A DNA stretch of 32,825 bases. Origin: CAYJII01 sp964370225 (GTDB taxonomy: Bacteria; Bacillota; Clostridia; Oscillospirales; Ruminococcaceae). A model generated the notes under the pieces. It searched no databases and had not been told where the DNA came from. It saw only the letters and a list, made by a program, of their open reading frames with translations. The translations under genes were made by a program, and so were the position numbers. Every line of letters starts with the position of its first letter. Position 1 is the stretch's first letter. Location of the stretch: contig CAYJII010000028.1 in the NCBI GenBank assembly GCA_964370225.1, positions 1 through 32,825 on the forward strand. The letters run 5' to 3'. Positions 1 to 7,813 of the stretch are shown here, piece by piece.

Positions 1-2
1 AA

Positions 3-119
3 GATAATAATATTAATATTGATGATGTTTACCACTGTTTGCAAAACACGCGTCCTACAAACAATGATATTATTAAAACGCACACAGCCAATGTCAAACA
101 AATGTCGAAAGGACGTTAA
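3..119 (+). CDS. C-terminal end of an unidentified protein (partial)
   Basis: An open frame runs in from the left edge and stops with TAA at 117-119, giving the last 38 residues of a protein. The tail is polar (it ends VKQMSKGR) and contains a NTRPTNND segment. That is weakly reminiscent of the C-terminal end of some AAA ATPases, where an (K/N)xRPS/T motif is common, but this is too little sequence to name a family. It lies just 2 bases before the start of the next small gene, so the two are probably co-transcribed and translationally linked. The rest of the gene is outside the window. Confidence 0.5.
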   Translation, partial: DNNINIDDVYHCLQNTRPTNNDIIKTHTANVKQMSKGR

Positions 120-121
120 TT

Positions 122-247
122 ATGCCTTTATTTCCACAGGATAACAATAATAAACCATCCGTAAAAAAAATTATTATATACAGTATCGCTATTTTTGTTT
201 TGCTGATAGTACTTGGAATGTTAAATGAACATTTCCATATAGTTTAA
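122..247 (+). CDS. 41-residue single-pass membrane microprotein
   Basis: ATG at 122 is preceded by AAAGGA at 108-113, eight bases away, a good ribosome binding site. The product has a polar N-terminus (residues 1-16, with DNNN and two lysines at 15-16), one hydrophobic stretch at about residues 17-34 (IIIYSIAIFVLLIVLG) and a short C-terminal tail with two histidines (NEHFHIV). This is the profile of a small single-pass inner-membrane protein with the N-terminus inside by the positive-inside rule. It is squeezed between the preceding unknown gene (2-base gap) and nth (13-base gap), which supports it as a real member of the operon. I do not recognise a family and give no function. Confidence 0.6.
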   Translation: MPLFPQDNNNKPSVKKIIIYSIAIFVLLIVLGMLNEHFHIV

Positions 248-260
248 GCGGTGTACTGCA

Positions 261-896
261 ATGACAAAAAAACAAGAATTCGCTCTGCTCGTTATAGAGC
301 GATTAAAACAAGTATATCCAGATGCTTTATGTTCACTTGTCTATCAAAAACCATACGAACTTTTGATATCAGTAAGACTTTCAGCACAATGTACTGATGC
401 AAGAGTTAATATAGTCTGTGAAGATTTATTTAAGAAATATCCCACACTCGAAGCTTTCTACTTTGCGGATGCAAGAGATGTCGAAAAAATAGTCAAACCT
501 TGTGGTTTAGGCAAGACAAAATCAAATGATATTGTCGGTATGGCAAAAGCTTTAGTGGATAATTTTGATTCAATAGTGCCAGACACGATAGAAGAGCTTT
601 TGACCTTACCTGGTATAGGCAGAAAAAGCGCTAATCTAATCGTGGGCGATGTGTACAATAAGCCTGCAGTTGTAGTAGACACTCACTGCATTAGAATTTC
701 AAATAGGCTTAAATTTGTAAATGACAAAAACACTGTGACTATCGAAAATAAACTGCGTAAATTATTGCCTCCCGAGGAAAGCAATGATTTATGTCACAGA
801 TTTGTATTATTTGGACGCGAGTTTTGCAAAGCGATAAAACCTTTGTGCGAGCAATGTCCATTAGGAGATATCTGTCCATCAAAAAACAAAGCATAA
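261..896 (+). CDS. nth: Endonuclease III (base-excision DNA glycosylase/AP lyase)
   Basis: This 211-residue protein is a full-length endonuclease III, which removes oxidised pyrimidines from DNA and cuts the resulting abasic site. The helix-hairpin-helix LPGIGRKSA lies at 116-124 with the catalytic lysine K122. The catalytic aspartate is D140 in VVDTHCIR. The C-terminal [4Fe-4S] loop is complete: C189-x6-C196-x2-C199-x5-C205. Length matches the family (about 210). The start is the ATG at 261; upstream there is only a weak GGTG, so translation may depend partly on coupling to the microprotein just before it. It opens a run of + strand genes with short gaps through apbE, although it has no evident functional link with them. 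Confidence 0.96.
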   Translation: MTKKQEFALLVIERLKQVYPDALCSLVYQKPYELLISVRLSAQCTDARVNIVCEDLFKKYPTLEAFYFADARDVEKIVKPCGLGKTKSNDIVGMAKALVDNFDSIVPDTIEELLTLPGIGRKSANLIVGDVYNKPAVVVDTHCIRISNRLKFVNDKNTVTIENKLRKLLPPEESNDLCHRFVLFGREFCKAIKPLCEQCPLGDICPSKNKA

Positions 897-910
897 ATAT
901 AGGAGCTCAG

Positions 911-1285
911 ATGAAATTTTTATCTAAAAAAGAAGCGATAGTCATTATAATAATTTTATGTGTTGCTCTCATATGGCTCGCTATCCCCTTTTTACATGCT
1001 TCTGATACAGTTTATGCTGAGATATATCATTACTCTGACTTAGTACATGTAGTAGATTTAAGTAAAAAAGAGGCTAGCGTTTTAAATTTTGATGTTGCAC
1101 CAAATGTATATATTACAACTACAGAAAAAGGGGAAATTTATTTTTCTGACTCCGATTGTCCAGACAAAATTTGCATACATTCTGGTATACTTAGTATCAC
1201 TGGACATACGGCTGCATGCTTGCCTAATGGTATAATGATAAAAATAGTTTCTGGCGATTCAACTTCAGCTGACATTATTGTATAA
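911..1285 (+). CDS. NusG-domain-II membrane-anchored protein
   Basis: A 124-residue protein with one N-terminal transmembrane segment (about residues 9-28) and an extracytoplasmic NusG domain II fold. The family signature is plain: CPDKIC at 83-88, then a glycine-rich stretch, and CLPN at 103-106. The frame could be opened further upstream inside nth, but the ATG at 911 has AGGAG at 901-905 and begins the usual short lysine-rich cytoplasmic head, so I choose it. In many Clostridia this family sits directly before a Gx-type membrane protein and an ApbE flavin transferase, exactly as here. The biochemical role is not established; the context suggests a part in assembling or serving an extracytoplasmic flavin-based redox system. 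Confidence 0.88.
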   Translation: MKFLSKKEAIVIIIILCVALIWLAIPFLHASDTVYAEIYHYSDLVHVVDLSKKEASVLNFDVAPNVYITTTEKGEIYFSDSDCPDKICIHSGILSITGHTAACLPNGIMIKIVSGDSTSADIIV

Positions 1286-1299
1286 AGTAGAGGCATTAT

Positions 1300-1836
1300 A
1301 TGAACATATCACAAAAGACAAAGCAAGTCGCATTTTTAGGAGTTTTCTTTGCACTCAGTATAGCTTTATCTCTTTTTGAAAGCGCAATGCCACATATTCC
1401 TTTTATGCCACCTGGTGTGAAAATAGGATTATCGAACATAGTGGTGATGTACTGTTTATTTTTTTTAAGAGCACCTAGTGCATTCTTACTTGTGATTTTA
1501 AAGTCACTTTTCGTACTAATAATCAGGGGGTTAACAGCAGGATTTTTAAGCTTTAGTGGCGGGATTTTATCCATAGTTATTATGCTTTTGTTAAAGTTAA
1601 TTTTTAAAGAAAAACTCAGCTACATGTTCATTAGCATCTGCGGTGCACTATTCCATAATATCGGTCAATTCTTGGCGATAAGCTTAATTTTTTTAAATTT
1701 TAGCTTAGTCTATTATTTACCACTACTAATTATAAGCGGAATATTGGCTGGAGTGCTGTCAGCCACAATACTTAAGCTAATACTCCCTGCAATACACAGA
1801 ATTTTTAATATTAAAGTAAGCGATAAATTATTATAG
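1300..1836 (+). CDS. Gx transporter family / heptaprenyl diphosphate synthase component I-like membrane protein
   Basis: A 178-residue, very hydrophobic protein with five or six transmembrane segments. It begins with the family-typical head (AFLGVFFALSIALSLFE), then PHIPFMPPGVKIGLSNI at about 31-47, and a RGLTAGFLSFSGG stretch at about 77-89. These match the family annotated either as heptaprenyl diphosphate synthase component I or as Gx transporter, related to ECF-type S components. ATG at 1300 follows the NusG-II gene by 14 bases with GTAGAGG upstream. Neighbours on both sides point to work in a flavin or quinone redox module. The polyprenyl synthase label is historical and may be wrong; a substrate cannot be told from sequence. 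Confidence 0.85.
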   Translation: MNISQKTKQVAFLGVFFALSIALSLFESAMPHIPFMPPGVKIGLSNIVVMYCLFFLRAPSAFLLVILKSLFVLIIRGLTAGFLSFSGGILSIVIMLLLKLIFKEKLSYMFISICGALFHNIGQFLAISLIFLNFSLVYYLPLLIISGILAGVLSATILKLILPAIHRIFNIKVSDKLL

Positions 1837-1854
1837 CAAATCCAGGAGAATACC

Positions 1855-2910
1855 ATGAATAAAAATACTAATTTAAACTTAATAATAAAACTAACAGCAC
1901 TGCCTACAGTGCTGTTAGTTTTATTTGTTGGATGTAGCAGAGAAAAAAGTTATGATGCGCAGTATTTTGAATATTTTGATACATTGTCAACCATATCAGC
2001 ATACTGTGATAGCCAAGCACAGTTTGACGCATTATCAGCAGATATACAAGATGCATTAAAATCTTATCACGAGCTATTTGACATTTACAACGAATACGAT
2101 GGGTTAATTAATCTAAAGACAATCAATGATAATGCTGGTGAAAATGCTATTACTGTAGATGAGCGCATAATCGACTTACTCTCGTTTTCAAGCGAACAGT
2201 ACGAAAACAGCTCAGGCTATGTTAACATCGCTATGGGAAGCATCACTTCTATTTGGCATGAGTACCGAACAAACGCAATATCTTCGCCTGAAAATGCTCA
2301 GATTCCAACAACTATTGAGCTATCAGATGCTGCACAATATATCGACTTTAGCCAAATTGAAATAGACCATCAAAGCAGTACAATATATCTACCTGAGGGG
2401 ATGTCGCTTGATGTTGGTGGAATTGCAAAAGGCTATGTTACAGATGAGCTCGCTAAAGTTTTTGCTAAACACGAAATTACTAGTGGATATATAAATTTAG
2501 GTGGTAATGTAAAGGTTATTGGTCCAAAACCAGATGGCAGCGCCTGGAATGTTGGTATTAAACATTATGAGAGTTCTTCCTCTGATCTGCTTTATTTGCT
2601 AGAGATTGAAAATTTATCTTTGTCAACTAGCGGAAGTTACGAACGATTTTACACTGCAGAAGGACAAGCGTACCACCACATCATTAATCCAGACACATTA
2701 TTTCCTGGTGAATATTTTCTTTCTGTCTCAGTAATCTGTGAGAGTGCAGCCGAAGCCGACGCAATCTCAACTGCACTGTTTAACATGACACTCGACGATG
2801 GAATTGCTTTTGTCGAAAATCTTGATGGAGTAGATGCAATTTGGATATCAGCTGACGAAAGTGTTACAATGAGTGAAGGCGCTAAAAAAATAATCGTAAA
2901 AGAATATTAA
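1855..2910 (+). CDS. apbE: FAD:protein FMN transferase (ApbE), lipoprotein
   Basis: ApbE covalently attaches FMN from FAD to threonines of extracytoplasmic proteins such as Rnf/Nqr subunits and FMN-binding-domain proteins. The 351-residue product has a lipoprotein signal peptide with C27 after LFVG, so it should be anchored outside the membrane. Family motifs in order: DVGGIAKGY at 186-194, NLGGN at 214-218, TSGSYERF at 258-265, HHIINPDT at 274-281, and the metal-site region ADAISTAL around D302/T306. The start has AGGAG at 1843-1847. It is the third gene of the NusG-II/Gx/ApbE set. No obvious flavinylation substrate (an FMN-binding domain protein) is in this window, so the target lies elsewhere. 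The last codons overlap a bidirectional terminator. Confidence 0.95.
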   Translation: MNKNTNLNLIIKLTALPTVLLVLFVGCSREKSYDAQYFEYFDTLSTISAYCDSQAQFDALSADIQDALKSYHELFDIYNEYDGLINLKTINDNAGENAITVDERIIDLLSFSSEQYENSSGYVNIAMGSITSIWHEYRTNAISSPENAQIPTTIELSDAAQYIDFSQIEIDHQSSTIYLPEGMSLDVGGIAKGYVTDELAKVFAKHEITSGYINLGGNVKVIGPKPDGSAWNVGIKHYESSSSDLLYLLEIENLSLSTSGSYERFYTAEGQAYHHIINPDTLFPGEYFLSVSVICESAAEADAISTALFNMTLDDGIAFVENLDGVDAIWISADESVTMSEGAKKIIVKEY

Positions 2911-2927
2911 TTCTTTTACGATTATTT
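2888..2927. terminator. Bidirectional terminator between convergent apbE and the GNAT gene
   Basis: A 17-bp perfect stem (2888-2904 with 2911-2927) and a six-base loop, flanked by A and T tracts on both sides. It sits exactly between two convergent genes and overlaps the last codons and stop of apbE. Both transcripts would end here. Confidence 0.85.
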
Positions 2928-3467
2928 TTATTTGTACAAATTAATATAGTCTTCTTTTTGCATAGAGTAGCACATTTCATCAAGCACTTCCCCATCAAAT
3001 CGAACTACAGAACATTTCAGTTTGCCTTCATATGTGAACCCAAGCTTTTCAATAACTCTTTTTGAACGCTCATTATAATTAAAGTGATAAACAGTAAGGA
3101 TTTGCACATTTAACTCATCAAAAAAATATTCAATTGCAGCTTTACATGCTTCAGGCATAATGCCTTGTCCCCAGTAATCGTCAGAAAGCACGTATCCAAA
3201 CGATTTTGCATATGGGTTTTTTCGCTTGTAATCATCATGAATTCCGATTGTTCCGATGACCTTATTCGACGATTTTTCTACAATAGCGAAAACATCTCCG
3301 CTTTCTGCTAAAGCTTTAACAATTCTTAGCGTCTCATTTTTATCTTTGTGCGCATTCCAACCAGCGTGAATACCAATATTCTCTCTTTTGGCGTACTCAT
3401 AGATATCATCAATATCATAAATTTTTATATCCCTAATAATTAATCTGTCAGTTGTTAAAGTTTTCAT
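2928..3467 (-). CDS. GNAT acetyltransferase, RimJ/RimL type
   Basis: A 179-residue N-acetyltransferase. It opens with the typical LTTDRLIIRD strand and carries the acetyl-CoA-binding motif A as YWGQGIMPEACKAAIEYFF, followed by the RSKRVIEKLGF motif seen in RimJ/RimL-like enzymes that acetylate ribosomal protein N-termini or small amines. The substrate cannot be told. I start it at the ATG at 3467 because GAGGT lies at a good distance upstream; an upstream extension would run into nrdR. It follows nrdR by only 13 bases, so the two are probably one transcript, a pairing that is likely incidental. Confidence 0.88.
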   Translation of the reverse strand: MKTLTTDRLIIRDIKIYDIDDIYEYAKRENIGIHAGWNAHKDKNETLRIVKALAESGDVFAIVEKSSNKVIGTIGIHDDYKRKNPYAKSFGYVLSDDYWGQGIMPEACKAAIEYFFDELNVQILTVYHFNYNERSKRVIEKLGFTYEGKLKCSVVRFDGEVLDEMCYSMQKEDYINLYK

Positions 3468-3480
3468 TTCATACCTCAGT

Positions 3481-3933
3481 CTATTTATCTGACAGCGTAT
3501 CAAGCTCTGTCATAAAAGCCTCTATGCTGTCGAACGCTCTGTAAACAGAAGCAAATCTTATATAAGCAACATCATCGATATCGCGCAGATGTTCAAGCGC
3601 CTTCTTACCGATTTCTGTTGATGGAACTTCGTGGATAAATGCGTTAGAATAATATTCCTCAATCTCACTCACCGCTTTTTCGAGGACTTCTACCGATATT
3701 GGTCGTTTTTCACATGCTCTTATCATTCCATTTAGTAATTTCTGTCTATCAAAAACTTGTCGTGAATTATCTTTTTTCACCACCATGACTGGCGTTGCTT
3801 CTACTATTTCATATGTAGTAAATCTACTTGTGCAATTCATGCACTCGCGTCTTCTTCTAATTTTAAGGAAATCTTCCGACGGTCTTGAGTCCGTTACTTT
3901 GCTTTCTGTATGTCCACATTTTGGGCATTTCAT
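3481..3933 (-). CDS. nrdR: Transcriptional repressor NrdR
   Basis: NrdR senses (d)ATP through an ATP-cone domain and represses ribonucleotide reductase genes. The 150-residue product has the N-terminal zinc ribbon C3-x2-C6 ... C31-x2-C34, the IRRRREC stretch that precedes the second cysteine pair, and an ATP-cone beginning at about residue 49 (VVKKDNSRQVFDRQKL). Length is that of the family. Start at 3933 is set by MKCPKCG and by AAAGGAG upstream at good spacing. No ribonucleotide reductase gene is in the window, so its targets are elsewhere. A sigma-A-like promoter is visible upstream (3982-4009). Confidence 0.96.
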   Translation of the reverse strand: MKCPKCGHTESKVTDSRPSEDFLKIRRRRECMNCTSRFTTYEIVEATPVMVVKKDNSRQVFDRQKLLNGMIRACEKRPISVEVLEKAVSEIEEYYSNAFIHEVPSTEIGKKALEHLRDIDDVAYIRFASVYRAFDSIEAFMTELDTLSDK

Positions 3934-3981
3934 AATTTGTACTCCTTTATTATATCGCATGGCATATTTTGTTATACTACT

Positions 3982-4009
3982 ATTTTACCATTAAATATAA
4001 TAATTTCAA
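3982..4009 (-). promoter_or_regulatory. nrdR: Possible sigma-A promoter for nrdR
   Basis: On the - strand, TTGAAA (4004-4009), a 16-base spacer and TAAAAT (3982-3987) stand about 50 bases before the nrdR start. The match is moderate; read-through from the small gene upstream is the alternative. Confidence 0.4.
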
Positions 4010-4014
4010 GTATT

Positions 4015-4257
4015 TTAGCTCAAAAGCGTGAATTTTTTTACAATACAGTCCTCAATTACGTCTTTAAAGTGACACGCTTCGACATTTTCACTTTTTAGTA
4101 GCGATGCAATTTCAGAAATGAAAACAATCTCATCTGTTATCTCTCCTATCCTATGCATCACTCCCTGATGTAAATATTCAATCCCATACTGTTGAACTAG
4201 GTTTCCCTCTACTATGTTTTTGCTGCTGAAAATCATTATTTTTAAATCACTGCTCAT
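4015..4257 (-). CDS. Small conserved protein, DUF6514-like
   Basis: An 80-residue protein with GAGGG about 8 bases before ATG at 4257. It has a YGIEY motif at 24-28, a middle section consistent with an alpha-beta fold (EIVFISEIASLLKSENVEA) and a terminal HFKDVIEDCI at 63-72. The combination of YGI early and D(V/I)(I/V)ED near the end resembles a small clostridial family of unknown function (DUF6514, from memory). It is upstream of nrdR on the same strand with an 81-base gap. No biochemical function can be given. The alternative, that this is a chance frame, is less likely because of the ribosome binding site and the family-like spacing of motifs. Confidence 0.55.
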   Translation of the reverse strand: MSSDLKIMIFSSKNIVEGNLVQQYGIEYLHQGVMHRIGEITDEIVFISEIASLLKSENVEACHFKDVIEDCIVKKFTLLS

Positions 4258-4294
4258 TATTTTCCCTCGCTTTACATAATTATTTACTAATATA

Positions 4295-4323
4295 ATTATA
4301 CTAGGCTTTTATGGAAAAAGCGA
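4295..4323 (-). promoter_or_regulatory. Possible promoter for the DUF6514-like gene
   Basis: A perfect TATAAT (- strand, 4295-4300) lies 38 bases before the start codon at 4257. The -35 region at 17 bp is poor (TCGCTT). Upstream, TTCGACA occurs twice, 11 bp apart (4342-4348 and 4353-4359). Confidence 0.3.
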
Positions 4324-4439
4324 ACAAATTATAACGACATCTTCGACAGCATTTCGACAATTATAGACAAAACCATGTGCATCATTCACATTTATTTCAC
4401 GAATTCAATATGTAACATCCACACAAATTAGAAAAAAGC

Positions 4440-5222
4440 TTAAAAATTTAGCGCATTTTTAACAATTTCAACAGAATTGTAAACCTCACTGACATCACTG
4501 TAATTATTGGCGTATAACTCAACCACTACCGATTTATCAAAACCCTCATCCTTAAGCTTTTGCAATAATTTTTTGACATCAAGCTCCCCTTTGCCCAGAG
4601 GCAAGCAGTCACTGCCACTCACATAGTCGCTGATATGAACATGCGCAATGTTTTTTCCTAGTAGTTTTATGAATTCATATAAACTAGCATTTGAACGGAT
4701 GATTTGCTTTGTATCAAGCACAAAATTTACATCTCCATCTAAATATTCCTTCATCCCTACTAAAAATTCAGTGGAGTAGCTTTTGCATCTTGCTACATTC
4801 TCCTGTGCGAATATTACACCAAACTCTTTTGCAACATCACGAAGCTTAGCAAATCTTTTATAATACTTTTCGTTTGGAAAAAGGCTTTTTTTATGGTCAC
4901 CGTGGAACACAAAAATTTCCGCACCAACATTTTGAGCAAATTCAAAATATCTTTTATAGTCTTCAACTGAATCATTAAATCTTCGCTCATACTCAGTAAA
5001 AAACATCATTGGCTCCAACGGACATTCAAAAGGATGCACCGAAACTATATTTGCATCGGCACTATTTAGCATATTTATTATCTTTTTTGTAAACTCAGCA
5101 TTTATTTCGCTATGACTATTTATAAAAACTTCTATGGTCTTTATCCCATTATCCAATATATTTCTCAGAGCTATTTCGGTTTGCATGGGATAAAAACATG
5201 CAGATGATACACCAAAATTCAA
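4440..5222 (-). CDS. TIM-barrel protein, sugar phosphate isomerase/epimerase (AP endonuclease 2) family
   Basis: A xylose-isomerase-like TIM barrel of about 260 residues. It shows the usual run of metal-site strands: VSVHPF, VFHGDH, FAQEN, FVLDTKQ, HVHISDY and a C-terminal VVVELY. Members isomerise or epimerise sugars or inositol derivatives, and some are endonuclease IV-like; the substrate here is unknown. The start is a choice: GTG at 5231 has no spaced ribosome site, whereas TTG at 5222 has GAGGTGG at 5228-5234 with a five-base gap and begins right before the first beta strand, so I prefer TTG at 5222. The gene follows a hairpin terminator at the end of secF by about ten bases, so expression may rely on read-through. 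Confidence 0.85.
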   Translation of the reverse strand: MNFGVSSACFYPMQTEIALRNILDNGIKTIEVFINSHSEINAEFTKKIINMLNSADANIVSVHPFECPLEPMMFFTEYERRFNDSVEDYKRYFEFAQNVGAEIFVFHGDHKKSLFPNEKYYKRFAKLRDVAKEFGVIFAQENVARCKSYSTEFLVGMKEYLDGDVNFVLDTKQIIRSNASLYEFIKLLGKNIAHVHISDYVSGSDCLPLGKGELDVKKLLQKLKDEGFDKSVVVELYANNYSDVSEVYNSVEIVKNALNF

Positions 5223-5244
5223 ATTTACCACCTCATTTATAAGT

Positions 5245-5269
5245 AAAGCCGTCCTTCAAGGACGGCTTT
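5245..5269 (-). terminator. Hairpin terminator after secF
   Basis: A 10-bp perfect stem (5245-5254 with 5260-5269) with a five-base loop and GC-rich core, located 9 bases after the secF stop. The U tract in the - direction is short (TTTACTT), so termination may be incomplete. Confidence 0.65.
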
Positions 5270-5278
5270 TTAACGCAA

Positions 5279-6223
5279 TTATGCTTTTTTCTCTGTTAGT
5301 TTTTTCGCTTTATGTTCTTGCCAAATTACCCAAAGTGGAGTCGCAATGAACAGTGATGAGTAAGTACCGGAGATTAAACCTACTATCATTGGAATTGAGA
5401 AGCTCAAAATTGAAGTTACACCTGTTAAGAATGCTACGATTGATACCACTAGCATAGCTAAAACAGTAGAAACTGTTGTATTGATAGAACGAGCAAGCGA
5501 CTGATTAACACTCATGTTTACGATTTCATTTAGAGGTTTAGTTTTGTTGTAGTATTTTTCATTTTCTCTAATTCTATCGTAAATTACGATTGTATCATTA
5601 ATCGAATAACCTAAGATTGTTAGCAGTACCGCAATGAAGCTTTCATCAATTTCAAATCTAAAGACAACGAAAAATCCAAATATAATTAAAATATCATGGA
5701 TAAGCGCAATTACAGCAGTTACACCAGCGGACCAACCACTGATTTTCTTAAATCTTAGTGCGATATATATTGTCATAAGGATTGAGCCAAAGATTACTGC
5801 AGCTAAACAGCGAAGCAAAAACTCAAAACCTATGTTTGCGTTTACACTTTCAATTTGCAAGCGCTCTAGATTGCTGTCAGGGAATGTTGTGGCAAGTACA
5901 TTATCAATGTTACTTTGAGTATCAGAGTCAATTCCTTGGCTAGCAGTAAACGAAATTTCAATTGTAGTCAGATCGCTTAAAAGGCTTTGTTGTTTTGCTA
6001 CATTCACTGGAAAGTCAATCTGTGTCTCTACAGCGTCAACTACAGCGTCAGTGTCAATTTCACCTTCGTAACCATACGAAAGGATTGTTCCACCTCTAAA
6101 CTCAATATCTAAGTCAATACCAAAAATTAAGGTAGCTAGTAGAACTATCGCAATAATAATTCCTGAAACCATAAAATATTTTTTTCTGTTTGCGACAAAA
6201 TCATAATTAGTTTTCTTAAGCAT
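5279..6223 (-). CDS. secF: Protein translocase subunit SecF
   Basis: SecF works with SecD in the membrane to pull exported proteins through SecYEG using the proton gradient. The 314-residue product has the first transmembrane segment at about 17-35, the SecF signature GIDLDIEFRGGT at about 35-46, a short periplasmic domain, then five transmembrane segments including YSINDTIVIYDRIREN, a hallmark of SecF TM4-5. Two ATGs lie close together; I choose 6223 because GGAGGTG sits six bases before it, while the other ATG overlaps that site. The gene overlaps the secD stop by 8 bases (6216-6223), which indicates translational coupling. Confidence 0.97.
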   Translation of the reverse strand: MLKKTNYDFVANRKKYFMVSGIIIAIVLLATLIFGIDLDIEFRGGTILSYGYEGEIDTDAVVDAVETQIDFPVNVAKQQSLLSDLTTIEISFTASQGIDSDTQSNIDNVLATTFPDSNLERLQIESVNANIGFEFLLRCLAAVIFGSILMTIYIALRFKKISGWSAGVTAVIALIHDILIIFGFFVVFRFEIDESFIAVLLTILGYSINDTIVIYDRIRENEKYYNKTKPLNEIVNMSVNQSLARSINTTVSTVLAMLVVSIVAFLTGVTSILSFSIPMIVGLISGTYSSLFIATPLWVIWQEHKAKKLTEKKA

Positions 6224-7618
6224 TTTTTGCACCTCCATAGAATTTTGGTTTTCTGAAGGCTTTAAATCTAGAAATAGATTTCATCATAAATCTCGATGCC
6301 CATACACCAAAGATAAAGTTTAGGATTACACCAACAAGTAATGTATATCCAAAGGAGAATATAGCACCTTCTGTTGATGGTGGGAACATAAACATGATAG
6401 GGCTTAGTAATATAGCAAATATGCTATCAGGAGTACCAAATGTACCCATTAATANNNNNNNNNNACTGTGATGTTACCGTCAAAGATAGCAGTAAATGCG
6501 CGTCTGTACCCAAGCTCAATGGCGCCATCTATTGATTTACCTGAGTTAATCTCTTCTTTTATTCTCTCAGCAGTAATAATATTAGCATCTACCCCAATAC
6601 CAATTGCAAGGATAATACCCGCAATACCAGGGATTGTTAATGTAAAGCTATTGATACCCTCTACAAAGCCTGTTAGTGCCGCTAAAGTACCACCTACTTG
6701 TCCAAGTAGACAGATGCTTGCGATAAAGCCAGGGAGTTTGTAGATAAAAATAATGTACGCACAGATAAGTACAAATGCGATTATTCCTGAGATTACCATT
6801 GCATCTCTTGCGCCACCACCCAAAGTAGGGTCAATCGTGCTATAATCATCAGTAACTAGTTCAAAAGGTAGTGCACCACCATTTATTTTATTTGCAAGCT
6901 CTTGAGCAGTATCTATAGTAAATCCGCCATTAATTATAGCTTCACCATTTGAAATTGGTTCATTTACATTTGGATTTGAAATCATTACGTCATCCATCCA
7001 AATTGAAATTGAGCCTTCTCCCGCAAGTCTAGTAGTAGCTTCAGCAAAAGCAGTAGAGCCACTATCTTTTAGGTCAAGTGAAACTACCCATTCAGGGTTT
7101 GATGTACCATCAAGTGAAGTGAAAATTGCCTCTGCACGCTCTACGTCTTTCCCCTCAAGGATAATAGTATCAGCTGTAACACCAGTTGGCATACCAGTAT
7201 CATCGACTACGCTACCCTCTCTAAATGTAAGCACAGCAGTATCGCCTAGCTCAGCAATAGCACTTTCTGGGTCAAAGTCTGTTTCATCTTCCGCCCAGGG
7301 AAAACGCACGATTATACGGTCGCTTGTTAAATCTGTATATACTTCGTAGTCATTGATATTAAGAGAAACCAGTCTTTGACGCATAACCTCAGCTGCAGCG
7401 TTTAATTCTGACTCCTCCGGGTCAACTCCCTCTGGTGGTGTAAAAGTTACGTCAACCCCACCTCTGATGTCTATTCCCCATCTAATTTGTTCCACGCCTT
7501 TAATAATAACATTCTCAACATCGCCGTACTTGGTCGTCAAGCCGAATATCGCAAAAAAAGTAAATAAAAATATTACTATAGCTATTATGAAAAACATAGG
7601 TTTTGCAACACGTTTCAT
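6216..7618 (-). CDS. secD: Protein translocase subunit SecD (interrupted by an assembly gap)
   Basis: SecD is the partner of SecF. ATG at 7618 has GGAGG upstream at good spacing. The N-terminal transmembrane segment is followed by GIDIRGGVDVTF, the periplasmic P1 domain, then transmembrane helices with IGVDANIITAERIKEE. The frame reaches GYRRAFTAIFDGNIT and then meets ten Ns at 6455-6464. Coding resumes with MGTFGTP and continues to GGAKNA, with membrane helices typical of the SecD C-terminus. The two parts are not in the same frame if the gap is exactly ten bases, so the gap is of unknown length and hides a few residues of TM4 (usually TTLIxAxx in the family). I read it as one intact gene with an assembly gap, not a pseudogene. 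Confidence 0.93.
6455..6464. other. Assembly gap (ten Ns) inside secD
   Basis: Ten Ns. The coding frames either side of it do not agree with a ten-base length, so the true size is unknown. Confidence 0.95.
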
Positions 7619-7718
7619 TAACAATCCTCCAATTAAATATTTTATCTTATTATGTAAATAAGTAAGTCGTTTTCTAATATAGCTAAAACAGCATAAGAAA
7701 CACGACATAATACTCAAT

Positions 7719-7747
7719 ATTATATGATAAAATTCACAAAAAGTCAA
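7719..7747 (-). promoter_or_regulatory. secD: Sigma-A promoter for secDF
   Basis: On the - strand: TTGACT (7742-7747), exactly 17 bases, TATAAT (7719-7724). It lies about 100 bases before the secD start, leaving a leader of roughly 95 bases with no evident fold. Confidence 0.8.
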
Positions 7748-7777
7748 TGAATTTTGATAGAATAAATTTAAACTTTT

Positions 7778-7813
7778 AAAAGCTGTTTGACAATTACTTG
7801 TCAAACAGCTTTT
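7778..7813 (-). terminator. Terminator overlapping the end of the DUF3006 gene
   Basis: A 16-bp perfect stem (7778-7793 with 7798-7813) and four-base loop. The loop holds the stop codon of the DUF3006 gene. It separates the proS-to-DUF3006 gene run from the secDF promoter. Confidence 0.8.

Noticed and set aside
791..910. N-terminal extension of the NusG-II protein into nth
   Set aside because: Would overlap the iron-sulfur end of nth and precede the membrane anchor with no family support; ATG 911 has the ribosome site.
4342..4359. Two TTCGACA repeats 11 bp apart as an operator
   Set aside because: Only seven bases and two copies, without symmetry and too far from the promoter to be convincing.
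6216..6449. SecD C-terminal part as an independent small gene or pseudogene
   Set aside because: It is the direct continuation of SecD beyond an assembly gap and is coupled to secF by an overlap.
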